A DNA stretch of 64,000 nt from Mycoplasmatota bacterium (GTDB lineage: Bacteria; Bacillota_I; Bacilli_A; Haloplasmatales; Haloplasmataceae): contig CP074573.1 of assembly GCA_018394295.1 (NCBI GenBank), positions 1,426,001-1,490,000 on the forward strand, read 5' to 3'. Both the position numbers and the translations under genes were made by a program. A model generated the notes under the pieces. It saw only the letters and a list, made by a program, of their open reading frames with translations, did no database searches and had not been told where the DNA came from. Of the stretch, positions 44,823-53,527 are shown piece by piece (within the stretch, counting starts at the first letter, position 1; every line of letters begins with the position of its first letter).

Positions 44823-45043
44823 CATTTCCTCCTATTATGATATCATCTATAAATTAAGTTACTTGTATTAATATAAACAAAAATTACTAAGTTAACCTAT
44901 ATATTATATACTATTTTATTTATTATTTCAAAAGTATTTTTCTAAACATAATAAAAACGCAAAGTTAATAAACAATGCGTAATTATTATATCCTTTAAAA
45001 CTTTAATCTTTATTTGGTGAATGATACTTCAATATAATTGATT

Positions 45044-45502
45044 TTACTTTTTATATTTACAGGTTCTAAATTTTCCCTCAATCCAAAAAGTTGCTTCATT
45101 TGTCCGAAATCTTAAAACATAACATTTAGGATCTTGAATGCCTTTTTTAAAGAAACGTTTGTCACAATCACTCTCAAACTGACTTTTTTCATCCATATCT
45201 TCAATAATCTCAACATTTCCTATAAGTGTTACGGAGTCTCCACCAAGATGATAGCAAACACTAGCCTTTGAATTATTTTCAAAGTGTGTAGCTTTTCCAT
45301 GTAAATGAGACCTTTTAGATGTCATAAAATAAATTTCTGAAAAGCCATTAGACCTGATTTTAGATATTGTACATATTCTAGGATAGCCATTCTCATTCAC
45401 AGAAGCAAGAGTTAAAATATTACATTTATCTAATAATATCCTTGCTTTTTCTTCTAATTTCTTAATTCTTTCTTTTTGAATCTCATAAGCGGTTTTCTCC
45501 AT
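45044..45502 (-). CDS. Pyridoxamine 5'-phosphate oxidase-like flavin-binding protein
   Basis: 152 aa, split-barrel fold: CNILTLASVNENGYPRICTI, YFMTSKRSHLHGKATHFENN, SKASVCYHLGGDSVTLIGNV and RFRTNEATFWIEGKF. This is the general-stress-protein-26-like branch that binds FMN or a related cofactor. AGGAGGTAAGAG upstream of ATG 45502; the longer frame is rejected. Lone gene beside rtcB in accessory DNA. Confidence 0.85.
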   Translation of the reverse strand: MEKTAYEIQKERIKKLEEKARILLDKCNILTLASVNENGYPRICTISKIRSNGFSEIYFMTSKRSHLHGKATHFENNSKASVCYHLGGDSVTLIGNVEIIEDMDEKSQFESDCDKRFFKKGIQDPKCYVLRFRTNEATFWIEGKFRTCKYKK

Positions 45503-45599
45503 ACTCTTACCTCCTCTATCAATTATATAACTTAACAAGCAATAAATTAAATCTTACTTAAAAATATTTTTACTAATCATCAAGTTATGCTCTCATTAT

Positions 45600-46786
45600 T
45601 TATGCCTTAAAATTATAAACTGGTTTTATTATACTTACGATATCAACTGTATCGTGAATATTATTTACTATGTCATCAATATTTTTATATGACATAGGAC
45701 ATTCATCTAATGTAGATTGAGAAACAGATGTTGTATAAATGCCTTTCATTGTTTTTTCAAAATCAGATACATTAAATAGTTCTTTAGCTTTTCCTCGACT
45801 ATACAATCTTCCTGCACCATGTGGTGCTGTACAATTCCAATCGTTATTACCTTTACCGATTGCGATAATAGAACCATCACGCAGATTAATAGGTATAACT
45901 AATTTTTCATCTTTTTGTGCTGACACAGCACCTTTACGTAAAATCATATTATTTAAATCAATATAATTGTGAATAGTATCAAATTTTTCAACAAACTCCC
46001 AGTTCATATGTTCAAGAATTACCTCAGCAATAGTAAGCCTATTATAATGAGCATAAGACTGCGCTATCCCCATATCATGTAAATAGTTCTGCATATCTTC
46101 ACCTTCTAAATATGCTAAATCTTTTTCTTTTTGAGATAATACTTTCTTAACCTTTAACTGTTTTAAAGTATCATTTATTTCTCGTTCTCTGCCTTGAGAT
46201 TTTAACTGTTTTATTATGTTTTCTTTTTCATTTTGATAATCATTTAAATTTTCGACTGCTAGATTTTGATAATATTTAGCTATTTGATTTCCAAAATAAC
46301 GACTACCACTATGTATAAGTAAATAGTTATCACCGAAAGAATCTTGTTCTATAGATATAAAATGATTTCCACCACCAAGTGAGCCAACACTTAACTCAGC
46401 ACGATTTCGATCAAATGGAGCTATCACACTATCAAAAGCAATGTTATTATAGTTTTCATGTCTATTATTACGAACATTAAAACCAGAAGGTACATTTTTG
46501 CGAATGATATCATCAGGTTTTATGAAATCAATGTCCTTATCTTTTAATTTAATACATAAAACACCACACCCAATATCAACGCCTATAAGATTAGGTACTA
46601 TTTTTTTAGAAATTGTCATAGATAATCCAATTACACAACCTGCACCAGCATGAACATCTGGCATAATACGAATTTTACTTTCTTTAAAAATCTCTAAATT
46701 TAATAAATTAATTATTTGCGATATATATTATCTACTATATCAGTAAAAACCTTTGCACTATTATATTTACCATTTAAAATAATCAT
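45600..46786 (-). pseudogene. rtcB: RNA-splicing ligase RtcB, interrupted by an AT-repeat frameshift
   Basis: RtcB joins 2',3'-cyclic phosphate and 5'-OH RNA ends using GTP and manganese. The gene starts at ATG 46786 with AAGGAAGGGTGG, encoding ILNGKYNSAKVFTDIVDN, then the frame is lost in an AT run (46721-46728) and stops. Removing one AT unit joins it to ISQIINLLNLEIFKESKIRI and the rest. The 354-residue remainder has metal-site GVDIGCGVL, GGGNHFISIEQDS, HSGSRYFG and the guanylated His in APHGAGRLYSRGKA. Translation from the internal ATG (46664) would lack the N-terminal ~45 residues. Could be a real lesion, a reversible slip or an assembly error. Confidence 0.75.
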
Positions 46787-47162
46787 AATATCCACCCTTC
46801 CTTTTCAAAAAAATAATTATAAGTTAAGTTCATTTCACATCAAAATTAGGATATTAATTCAGTATTGTATAATGTTTTACTTATCAATTTAATAATATTC
46901 AGAACATTTTTGATTATATCAATAATTCATGAATAATAGCATATTCATTATACTACAAATAATAACACATTTGTAAAAATTTGTAAAAAAATGTAGAATT
47001 GGATCCTAAGATAAATAACTTGGTACTAATTTACAGATTGTTATTTGGATTGAATAAACATCAATCTAGATTTATCACCTAATTCTGTTTCTGTTAAAAT
47101 TATAAAGATTATTAGATGTTATTTAATTTAAGTATTTTGTATTTTTCTTAACAACTAATACA
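46787..47162. other. AT-rich intergenic region
   Basis: No frame with a plausible start, and no repeat or RNA signature that I can support. It separates rtcB from the bracketed accessory block. Confidence 0.5.
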
Positions 47163-47199
47163 AAAAAAGCGATTAAACTATCTCTAATCGCTTTTTTTG
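47163..47199 (-). terminator. Terminator copy related to the trmR terminator
   Basis: AAAAAAGCGATTA...TAATCGCTTTTTTT forms a strong bidirectional stem. The segments AAAAAAGCGATTAAAC and TCTAATCGCT are identical to those at 54959-54989, downstream of trmR. Confidence 0.85.
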
Positions 47200-47212
47200 T
47201 TATATATATAAT

Positions 47213-47260
47213 ATCATTTTAAACACTAATGAATATATCATCTCTAATATAAATACCTTA
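47213..47260 (-). pseudogene. Degenerate copy of the trmR 3' end
   Basis: The plus-strand segment starting TTTTAAACACTAATG with ATATCATCTCTAATATAAA aligns with the 3' end of trmR at 55020-55056 (TTTTTAATACTAATGG, CCATCTCCAATAGAAA) with about one difference in five. Together with the matching terminator 14-50 bases away, this is a decayed duplicate of the trmR tail. No reading frame survives. Confidence 0.55.
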
Positions 47261-47386
47261 AGTACCTAATTAATATTCCATCTAAATAGAGGGTTAAATT
47301 AACCTGACTAAAGTACGGATGTATTGTATATTCAATATATATCTGTTATCTTTCCAAGTTTGATGCAATTTTGAAAGAGTATGTAC

Positions 47387-47410
47387 AGTTCGAATCCCCT
47401 CGCCTTCACT
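47387..47410 (+). other. tRNA/tmRNA 3'-end-like fragment
   Basis: AGTTCGAATCCCCTCGCCTT plus CACT resembles the T-arm and acceptor end of a tRNA or tmRNA gene, without the rest of the molecule. Such fragments are typical attachment-site leftovers of integrated elements. Short, so it could be coincidence. Confidence 0.35.
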
Positions 47411-47413
47411 GGG

Positions 47414-47461
47414 CTGTCATTATGGAGTTTATGTCAATTTCACTACTGTCATTATGGAGTT
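47414..47461 (+). repeat. Pair of CTGTCATTATGGAGTT direct repeats (IS21-like end motif)
   Basis: Identical 16-mers begin at 47414 and 47446. A variant GGGCTGTCATTAAAGAGCT lies at 51160-51178. The TGTCATTA-NNN-AGTT layout matches the CGTCATTACCAAGTTGATAC copies at 52.8-52.96 kb, so all may derive from multiple end-repeats of IS21-type elements. Confidence 0.5.
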
Positions 47462-47476
47462 ACATTTATAAGCAAT

Positions 47477-47508
47477 AAAAAAAGTGTTTCTTAATCTAGA
47501 AACACTTT
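47477..47508 (-). terminator. Terminator after the anti-sigma/lipoprotein genes
   Basis: Minus strand AAAGTGTTTC / GAAACACTTT stem followed by seven T, just past the stop of the broken lipoprotein gene. Confidence 0.92.
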
Positions 47509-47520
47509 TCTGATACTATT

Positions 47521-47823
47521 TTATAAGTCATCAGGATTGGTGTAAGTTCTTTCTCCATTCACTTCAGTAAATTCAATTACAACTTCTTCTACTTCTGTTG
47601 AAGTCGTCAATAATGTCACTCCATTTGTGTTTGACAGAAACATTGTACTAGTAGACATTGTTTCATTACCACCTTCTAATAAACCTGTTGACATATAGAC
47701 AGATGTTGCTAATTGTGTCCCAATTTAATTTTGATCTAACTCTTGATTTTCTGAACTTCCTCCACAAGCTACTGATCCCAATACAAGCACTACTATGATT
47801 ACTAAACTACTAATTTTTTTCAT
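47521..47823 (-). pseudogene. Small lipoprotein gene with an in-frame stop
   Basis: Signal peptide KISSLVIIVVLVLGSVACGG with lipobox SVAC, then NQELDQN and an in-frame TAA at 47725-47727. The same frame continues IGTQLATSVYMSTGLLEGGN to a second stop at 47521 (about 100 codons in total), followed directly by a strong terminator. One nonsense change appears to have truncated it to 32 residues. It lies 17 bases after the anti-sigma gene and would be its co-transcribed partner. Confidence 0.65.
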
Positions 47824-47839
47824 TACATTCATTCTTTCT

Positions 47840-49144
47840 TTAATCTTCTGTTTCTTCTTCGTCGTCCAGTTCATCATCTTCATTATCGTCATCATCAAAG
47901 TTGAAACCTTCTTCATCCATTGAGTTTGTGTAGATTTCTCCTGTGGATGCATCTATTTCTAGTTCGTATTCTTCTCCATTGTATTCAAACTCTACTTCGT
48001 AATATGCAACGCCGTTATCTACTTCTTGTTCAATTTCTAATTCGGTGATTAATGATGTGTCTAATCCTAATTCAGTTGCGATTACATTTAACACTTCTTG
48101 TTCTGTTAATGCGTCTACTGGGAAATCATCATCATCATTATCATTATCTTCGTCTTCATCTAAATCAACGAATACTGTTCCTTCTTTGGCGTCAATTAAG
48201 ATTTCATATTCTTCTGTGTCTGTTTCAATTTCTACTTCATATACCATTACGCCATCTTCTTGCCCTAGTTCGATTTCAAATTCAACCACTGTTAATTCAT
48301 CAATTTCTAATTCAGTTAATGCTGCTTGGTAAGCTTCTTTAACTGTGATAATTCCCAGTTCACTAGCTGACCCTATTTTTTCTACGTTATCTAGTGTGAT
48401 GTTTTTCGCTTCTAATAATAGATTTAGATCATTAATTGATAGTTTAGCCAGTTCTTCAACTGTCATTCTTGGATCTGCTTCAATAATATCTAGGATCAAT
48501 TCTGCTTTTGCTTCTGAGATTCCTAATAATTCTGCTAATTCTTCTGCGTCTTCTTCAAACTCTAAATCTTGTACGATTACTGATCCATCAATTTGGTTTC
48601 CGGTTAATACATCATTTACCACCTGTGATAATTCTGCCATTAATTCATCTTCGCGTACTTCATTATCACTTGAGATTGATAATAATACTGAGTTAGTTAA
48701 CTCACTAATGTATCCATTTGCGACCATTGATCCGATTAATGCATTGATTGCAACATTGTAATCTACTCCGATTATATCCATATCTCCTACGATTATTTCA
48801 GCATCTTTGTTATTTAAAATAACATTGATTACTTTGTCATCTTCATCTAATTCCAATACTAAACTTGGGTTTACATCAATTGCGATTGTAGAAAATGCGT
48901 GTGATGTAGTTGTATTCCCTAGCCCAAACATAATAAATACTAATACTAGCACTAAACTCAAAGATGCAAACGAATATGAGAATCGTTTAGTTGAGATTAC
49001 ATTTTTTACTTTACTTAATAAAGATTCTTGATTTCTAGGATTCTTCATTTTTGGACATTGTTCTAAAATCTTGTCAAAAATTTCGGGTTTTCTTTGATTA
49101 AATTGCTCATATATCACTTTTTCAAGTTTATTATTATCTTTCAT
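47840..49144 (-). CDS. RsgI/PepSY-type transmembrane anti-sigma factor
   Basis: 434 aa. The cytoplasmic N-terminus (about 1-50) is probably the sigma-binding part, followed by one membrane helix (SFASLSLVLVLVFIMFGLGN). The outside portion begins with an RsgI-like beta unit (STIAIDVNPSLVLELDEDDK) and a helical segment, then two PepSY-like units (VKEAYQAALTELEIDELTVV; EQEVLNVIATELGLDTSLIT). Asp-rich acidic runs follow each (DEDEDNDNDDDD and the C-terminus). The ATG overlaps the sigma gene by 11 bp with GGAGGTGAACGA upstream, so the two are translationally coupled. From the membrane on it is about 94% identical to the lipoprotein at 49841-50998. Probably holds the ECF sigma inactive until an envelope signal arrives. 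Confidence 0.8.
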   Translation of the reverse strand: MKDNNKLEKVIYEQFNQRKPEIFDKILEQCPKMKNPRNQESLLSKVKNVISTKRFSYSFASLSLVLVLVFIMFGLGNTTTSHAFSTIAIDVNPSLVLELDEDDKVINVILNNKDAEIIVGDMDIIGVDYNVAINALIGSMVANGYISELTNSVLLSISSDNEVREDELMAELSQVVNDVLTGNQIDGSVIVQDLEFEEDAEELAELLGISEAKAELILDIIEADPRMTVEELAKLSINDLNLLLEAKNITLDNVEKIGSASELGIITVKEAYQAALTELEIDELTVVEFEIELGQEDGVMVYEVEIETDTEEYEILIDAKEGTVFVDLDEDEDNDNDDDDFPVDALTEQEVLNVIATELGLDTSLITELEIEQEVDNGVAYYEVEFEYNGEEYELEIDASTGEIYTNSMDEEGFNFDDDDNEDDELDDEEETED

Positions 49145-49697
49145 ATTCGTTCACCTCCATCTCTCTTCGTAATTTTTCAAGAGATCTTTTATACTTAGAT
49201 AGCACTGTGGATAACGGCATTCCCATTATTCTTGCTATTTCCTTATGCTTTATGTTCGACATAGCGTGCATTACAACAATTTGTCTTTCGTCTTCACTTA
49301 ATATATTTAATAATACATCAACGAGTTGCTCCTTATGTAACTCCTCTTCAATATTGTTTCCTGTTCCAATATCATATAAATCATCTAAATCAATATGTGA
49401 TCTTTTATTTCTATCTCGGATTTTCATTAGTGCATGGTTTCTAGCAATAGTAAATATCCATGCCATAGCTTTTCCTTTTCCTTTATATGTTTTTGCCTTA
49501 TTGTAAACACTGATGTATGTTTTTTGTACAACATCCTCAGCATCGGTTTGATTTGCCAAGATTGACATAGCTAATCCAAAAACTGCTCCACTTGTTTCAT
49601 TGTATAACTGCTCAAACGCCAGTGAATCATACTTAGCTATTTTCTTAATTAATTTATCTTCCACTACTAATAATTTTCTATCATACTTGGACATCAT
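49134..49697 (-). CDS. ECF-type RNA polymerase sigma factor
   Basis: 187 aa. Region 2 spans FEQLYNETSGAVFGLAMSIL, DAEDVVQKTYISVY and KAMAWIFTIARNHALMKIRD; region 4 spans SEDERQIVVMHAMSNIKHKE and GMPLSTVLSKYKRSLEKLRR. Group IV sigma factor directing RNA polymerase to an envelope-stress-type regulon. ATG 49697 has GAGGTG upstream; a frame from 49751 is unlikely. Directly coupled to the anti-sigma gene. Its targets may include the lipoprotein gene upstream. Confidence 0.93.
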   Translation of the reverse strand: MMSKYDRKLLVVEDKLIKKIAKYDSLAFEQLYNETSGAVFGLAMSILANQTDAEDVVQKTYISVYNKAKTYKGKGKAMAWIFTIARNHALMKIRDRNKRSHIDLDDLYDIGTGNNIEEELHKEQLVDVLLNILSEDERQIVVMHAMSNIKHKEIARIMGMPLSTVLSKYKRSLEKLRREMEVNEYER

Positions 49698-49840
49698 AGA
49701 ACACCTCTTTTCACAGCATCTAAGTTCTAGTACAATTATAACACATTTCAAAGGTGTTACTATATCGTTATTTTAATCTAAGAACTGAAGCTGATATCAT
49801 AATGATATCGGCATATTGTTCTGTAGAGGATATCTATAAA

Positions 49841-50998
49841 TTATTCTGTTTCTTCTTCTGTTTCTTCTTCTGTTTCTTCTTCGTCGTCTAGTTCATCATC
49901 TTCATCATCTTCATCATCAAAGTCGAAGCCTTCTTCATCCATTGAGTTTGTGTAAATTTCTCCTGAAGATGCATCTATTTCTATTTCGTATTCTTCTCCA
50001 TTGTATTCAAACTCTACTTCGTAATATGCTACGCCATTATCTACTTCTTGTTCAATTTCTAATTCCGTGATTAATAATATGTCTAATCCTAATTCAGTTG
50101 CGATTACATTTAACACTTCTTGTTCTGTTAATGCGTCTACTGGGAAATCATCATCATCCTCATCATCATCTTCGTCTTCATCTAAATCAACGAATACTGT
50201 TCCTTCTTTGGCGTCAATTAAGATTTCATATTCTTCTGTGTCTGTTTCAATTTCTACTTCATATACCATTACGCCATCTTCTTGCTCTAGTTCGATTTCA
50301 AGTTCAACCACTGTTAATTCATCAATTTCTAATTCAGTTAATGCTGCTTGGTAAGCTTCTTCAACTGTGATAATTCCCAGTTCACTAGCTGACCCTATTT
50401 TTTCTACGTTATCTAGTGCGATGTTTTTCGCTTCTAATAATAGATTTAGATCATTAATTGATAGTTCAGCCAGTTCTTCAACTGTCATTCTTGGATCTGC
50501 TTCAATAATATCTAGGATCAATTCTGCTTTTGCTTCTGAGATTCCTAATAATTCTGCTAGTTCTTCTGCATCTTCTTCAAACTCTAAATCTTGTACGATC
50601 ACTGATCCATCAATTTGGTTTCCGGTTAATACATCATTTACCGCCTGTGATAATTCTGCCATTAATTCATCTTCACGTACTTCATTATCACTTGAGATTG
50701 ATAATAATACTGAGTTAGTTAACTCATTAATGTATCCATTTGCGACCATTGATCCGATTAATGCATTGATTGCAATATTGTAATCTACTCTGATTAAATC
50801 CATATCTCCTACGATAATTTCAGCATCTTTGTTATTTAAAATAACATCGATTACTTTGTCATCTTCATCTAATTCCAACACTACACTTGGATTTACATCA
50901 ATTGCGATTGTTGATGCAGCTATTTTTGTTGCTCCTGTACATGCAGTTAGTGTAATGAATACCACTACTGCTAATCCTATACTAATAATTTTTTTCAT
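49841..50998 (-). CDS. Lipoprotein copy of the anti-sigma sensor domain (RsgI/PepSY)
   Basis: 385 aa. Lipoprotein signal KKIISIGLAVVVFITLTACT (lipobox LTAC) fused to the same RsgI-like, helical and double PepSY-like outside domains as the anti-sigma factor at 47840-49144. By eye there are about 20 differences in about 345 residues. It lacks the cytoplasmic sigma-binding part and transmembrane helix. Its C-terminus ends with an extra repetitive acidic tail (EETEEETEEE). ATG 50998 has AAAGGAT upstream. It lies 144 bp upstream of the sigma gene on the same strand. A surface decoy or co-sensor competing for the anti-sigma ligand is the simplest idea. Confidence 0.82.
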   Translation of the reverse strand: MKKIISIGLAVVVFITLTACTGATKIAASTIAIDVNPSVVLELDEDDKVIDVILNNKDAEIIVGDMDLIRVDYNIAINALIGSMVANGYINELTNSVLLSISSDNEVREDELMAELSQAVNDVLTGNQIDGSVIVQDLEFEEDAEELAELLGISEAKAELILDIIEADPRMTVEELAELSINDLNLLLEAKNIALDNVEKIGSASELGIITVEEAYQAALTELEIDELTVVELEIELEQEDGVMVYEVEIETDTEEYEILIDAKEGTVFVDLDEDEDDDEDDDDFPVDALTEQEVLNVIATELGLDILLITELEIEQEVDNGVAYYEVEFEYNGEEYEIEIDASSGEIYTNSMDEEGFDFDDEDDEDDELDDEEETEEETEEETE

Positions 50999-51121
50999 TT
51001 GTTTCATCCTTTCGTTTTTTGATTTTCACTATACTAATGCACAAGAAACTTAAAATATTGCATAAAACTAAAAAAACATTAATATTTTCTCAAGACGAAT
51101 ACTCATGTATTCATGATGAAC

Positions 51122-51147
51122 AAAAAAAAAAGACTCATTTCGAGTCC
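51122..51147 (-). terminator. Intrinsic terminator upstream of the lipoprotein gene
   Basis: Minus strand GGACTCGAAATGAGTC with a ten-T run; it isolates the sigma/anti-sigma cassette from transcription of the Rhs remnants. Confidence 0.82.
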
Positions 51148-51419
51148 TTAAGTTCATATGGGCTGTCATTAAAGAGCTATATTGAATAATTGCCTAATGT
51201 TTCAATAACTAATTATATAGTTTGTTTTCCGACTAGCAAAAATTTCATTCAAAAAGTTTTTCATGATGAAATATCTAAAATGGCTAAATTATTTTTTACA
51301 GTTACACAATTCAACTAATAATTTTTTTATTTGAAAATATTTCTCATTTTTGCTTATATTAGGAAAAAATTCAATTTTTGAAAAACCATACTTATTTAAA
51401 AGTTCTTTTATATTTATTA

Positions 51420-52220
51420 TTATTTCATGAATGCAGGAGTTACACTCCATTCTCTCTTATTTATATTATTTCTTTCAAGAACTTCATACATATTTTTGCT
51501 TATTACAACATTCTTATTCTGTCTTCTTTTGCTGTCCCCTCCAAACCATTCTTTAGTATAAGTCATATCTTCATTATGATTTTTTTCTCCATTAAAATAC
51601 ATAACTGATTTTATTAGTTGAGTATTATATCTTTTACACTTATCACAATATCCAGATTGAACTAATATAGTAGGTTCAATAAGTTCCATTTCTGTTTCTG
51701 GTATTTTTAAATGATAATAACCGTCAATTATATTACCTTTATTTTTATAATATATTGGATCATATGAAACACAATTAATATTCTCTAGTTCGAAAATATT
51801 TTTTAACTTTTCAGAAACAATTATTTCTTCCATTCCTAAATAGTGAGTAAAAATATCATACTTTGTTTTTATTATTCTATTTAGAATAATTGATTCATTT
51901 TGCATATTAATCATTTTATTACATTTATCACATTTAATTCTATCTGTCTTATAATCAAAATAATTTTCAACACTTCTATATAAATGAAATTTTAATATTT
52001 GTGCATTAGTAATATCTTTTTTAGTAAATTTATATTCTCTTTCAACATCGTATTTAATATTATTAGTTTTTAAATATTTTACTAGTTCCGAATTCAAGTT
52101 ATCGGTTTCTTCGAACCTGTATATAACTTTAAATTTGTTTTCATAATTTTTATTTGATTCCCAGTTACTTAAGTCAATTTCATATTTTTTAGGGACATAT
52201 ACATCTACATAACATTTCAT
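51420..52220 (-). CDS. Hypothetical double-CxxC protein downstream of an Rhs remnant (possible immunity protein)
   Basis: 266 aa, soluble. Two zinc-knuckle-like pairs: IKCDKCNKMI near residue 95-105 and GYCDKCKRYN near 190-200. No known domain is recognised. It starts 5 bases after the Rhs remnant stop with CAGGCAGGTG as ribosome site, the usual place for an immunity gene behind a polymorphic toxin. Codon use is very AT-rich. Immunity is inferred only from position. Confidence 0.55.
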   Translation of the reverse strand: MKCYVDVYVPKKYEIDLSNWESNKNYENKFKVIYRFEETDNLNSELVKYLKTNNIKYDVEREYKFTKKDITNAQILKFHLYRSVENYFDYKTDRIKCDKCNKMINMQNESIILNRIIKTKYDIFTHYLGMEEIIVSEKLKNIFELENINCVSYDPIYYKNKGNIIDGYYHLKIPETEMELIEPTILVQSGYCDKCKRYNTQLIKSVMYFNGEKNHNEDMTYTKEWFGGDSKRRQNKNVVISKNMYEVLERNNINKREWSVTPAFMK

Positions 52221-52224
52221 ATTT

Positions 52225-52716
52225 TCACCTGCCTGTATATCTAACAGCTCTCAAAAAATCTCCTATTTCTCCTAGTTGACCGTCCGCATTGATGAAACGA
52301 CCTATCTCAGGATTATAATAACGACTGTTCAGATAGTACCATCCTGTCTCTTCATCATAGCGATAGCCACGATAACGATATGGGTTTATTTTTGCTATAT
52401 CAAGTTCAGTTTTTTCTGTTTCATCAGCATTATATTCTTTAGTACTTATAATATTACCCCAAGCGTCATAACTATATTCTACAACAATATTCCCATTTTC
52501 ATCAACTATTATTGATATATTTCCTTGTAAATCTTTTATGTAGAAATATTCATTTCCATCTTTTTTCACTGTAATGTCATTATCATAATAAAAACTAATT
52601 AATGTCCCGTCAACATCATACGTGTATATTATTTCATATTCACCATTAGTTTCATATATAACCTTATCACCCGAAAGTGTGTAATTAGTAGTAACTCCAT
52701 TTATTGTTTTACTAGT
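52225..52716 (-). pseudogene. 3' remnant of an Rhs/YD-repeat gene
   Basis: Open frame of about 163 codons with YD-type repeats (ITVDENGNI-like: IIVDENGNIVVEYSYDAWGN) and the Rhs core end NPYRYRGYRYDEETGWYYLN, SRYYNPEIGRFINADG. The product ends about 17 residues after the core, without a toxin domain, and the 5' side is cut by the repeat element at 52720. In-frame translation continues upstream of the first ATG (52569), confirming truncation. Intact Rhs proteins exceed a thousand residues. Confidence 0.82.
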
Positions 52717-52719
52717 TCA

Positions 52720-53060
52720 TCTTTTCGAGTTACATTACCATGTTGCTACTATTGTCATACCCATGTTGTTTCAAATTTAATGGTGTTTTTAATAGTTGAA
52801 CACACCCTACCATTGTTGTGTCGTCATTACCAAGTTGATACATTTTTTACATTGTCATATCCAAGTTGATACAACTGTCATACTCATGTTTATACAATTT
52901 TGTTGGTGTTTTTAATAGTTCAACACACCCTATCCTTGTTGTGTCGTCATTACCAACTAGATACATTTTTTCGAGTTACATTACCATGTTGCTACTATTG
53001 TCATACCCATGTTGATACATTAAAATTAGTTAATTACCCAAGCTGCTACTTATGTCATAT
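52720..53060. mobile_element. Transposase-less repeat element with IS21-like multiple end repeats
   Basis: At least eight degenerate copies of a 20-mer of the form TGTCATACCCAWGTTGATAC. Larger direct repeats are a 47-bp unit at 52722-52768 and 52968-53014, and a 67-bp unit at 52782-52848 and 52905-52971. IS21-family ends carry several such repeats bound by the transposase; here only the ends remain and no istA/istB is present. It abuts and truncates the Rhs gene. Confidence 0.55.
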
Positions 53061-53215
53061 TCAAATTGTAACAATATATATTACACCTTACCAAAACAAA
53101 TTTAATTTGTTCGAGAATAGGAGTGTGTAGAAATTGATTAATCAGTTATTATTTAACGATATCTTTTTATACTTCACAAAAAGTACATTTTTATGATTTT
53201 TTATGCAACAGAATC

Positions 53216-53524
53216 TTATTTTTCAAGTTTATCAATTAATTCTTTTATATATTTATTTATTTTCGGAATTATTTGCTGAATACTACCACTACTAAACCAC
53301 GCATACTGAGAAAATACAGATCTACTCACCTTAATTTCCATATATGTTTTTATTAACGTATTTCTACCTATATCTTCATAGTTAATTCTATTATGTAACA
53401 AATCAGATAAAACTTTAAAACAAATTACTTCTTTACCATCTACTCTCATATCTTCTATTAACTCAGAATAAGCATCTATTTCTTCAATTTCTTCATTATT
53501 AAAAACTATTTCTTCTTTACTCAT
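53216..53524 (-). CDS. Hypothetical small acidic protein (probable immunity protein)
   Basis: 102 aa, acidic N-terminus (EEIVFNNEEIEEIDAYSELI), mixed alpha/beta, no signal peptide. It follows the toxin-tip-like gene after 3 bases (start ATG 53524 with GAGGTGAG), the classic toxin-immunity order. No family recognised. Confidence 0.5.
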   Translation of the reverse strand: MSKEEIVFNNEEIEEIDAYSELIEDMRVDGKEVICFKVLSDLLHNRINYEDIGRNTLIKTYMEIKVSRSVFSQYAWFSSGSIQQIIPKINKYIKELIDKLEK

Positions 53525-53527
53525 TAC

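Noticed and set aside
47725-47952. 75-codon frame starting upstream of the small lipoprotein gene
   Set aside because: The first 43 codons overlap the anti-sigma gene out of frame; the real start is the ATG at 47823 before the signal peptide.
48045-50783. Ser-rich and Leu-rich plus-strand frames opposite the anti-sigma factor and its lipoprotein copy
   Set aside because: Antisense products of Asp/Glu-rich codons; no ribosome sites.
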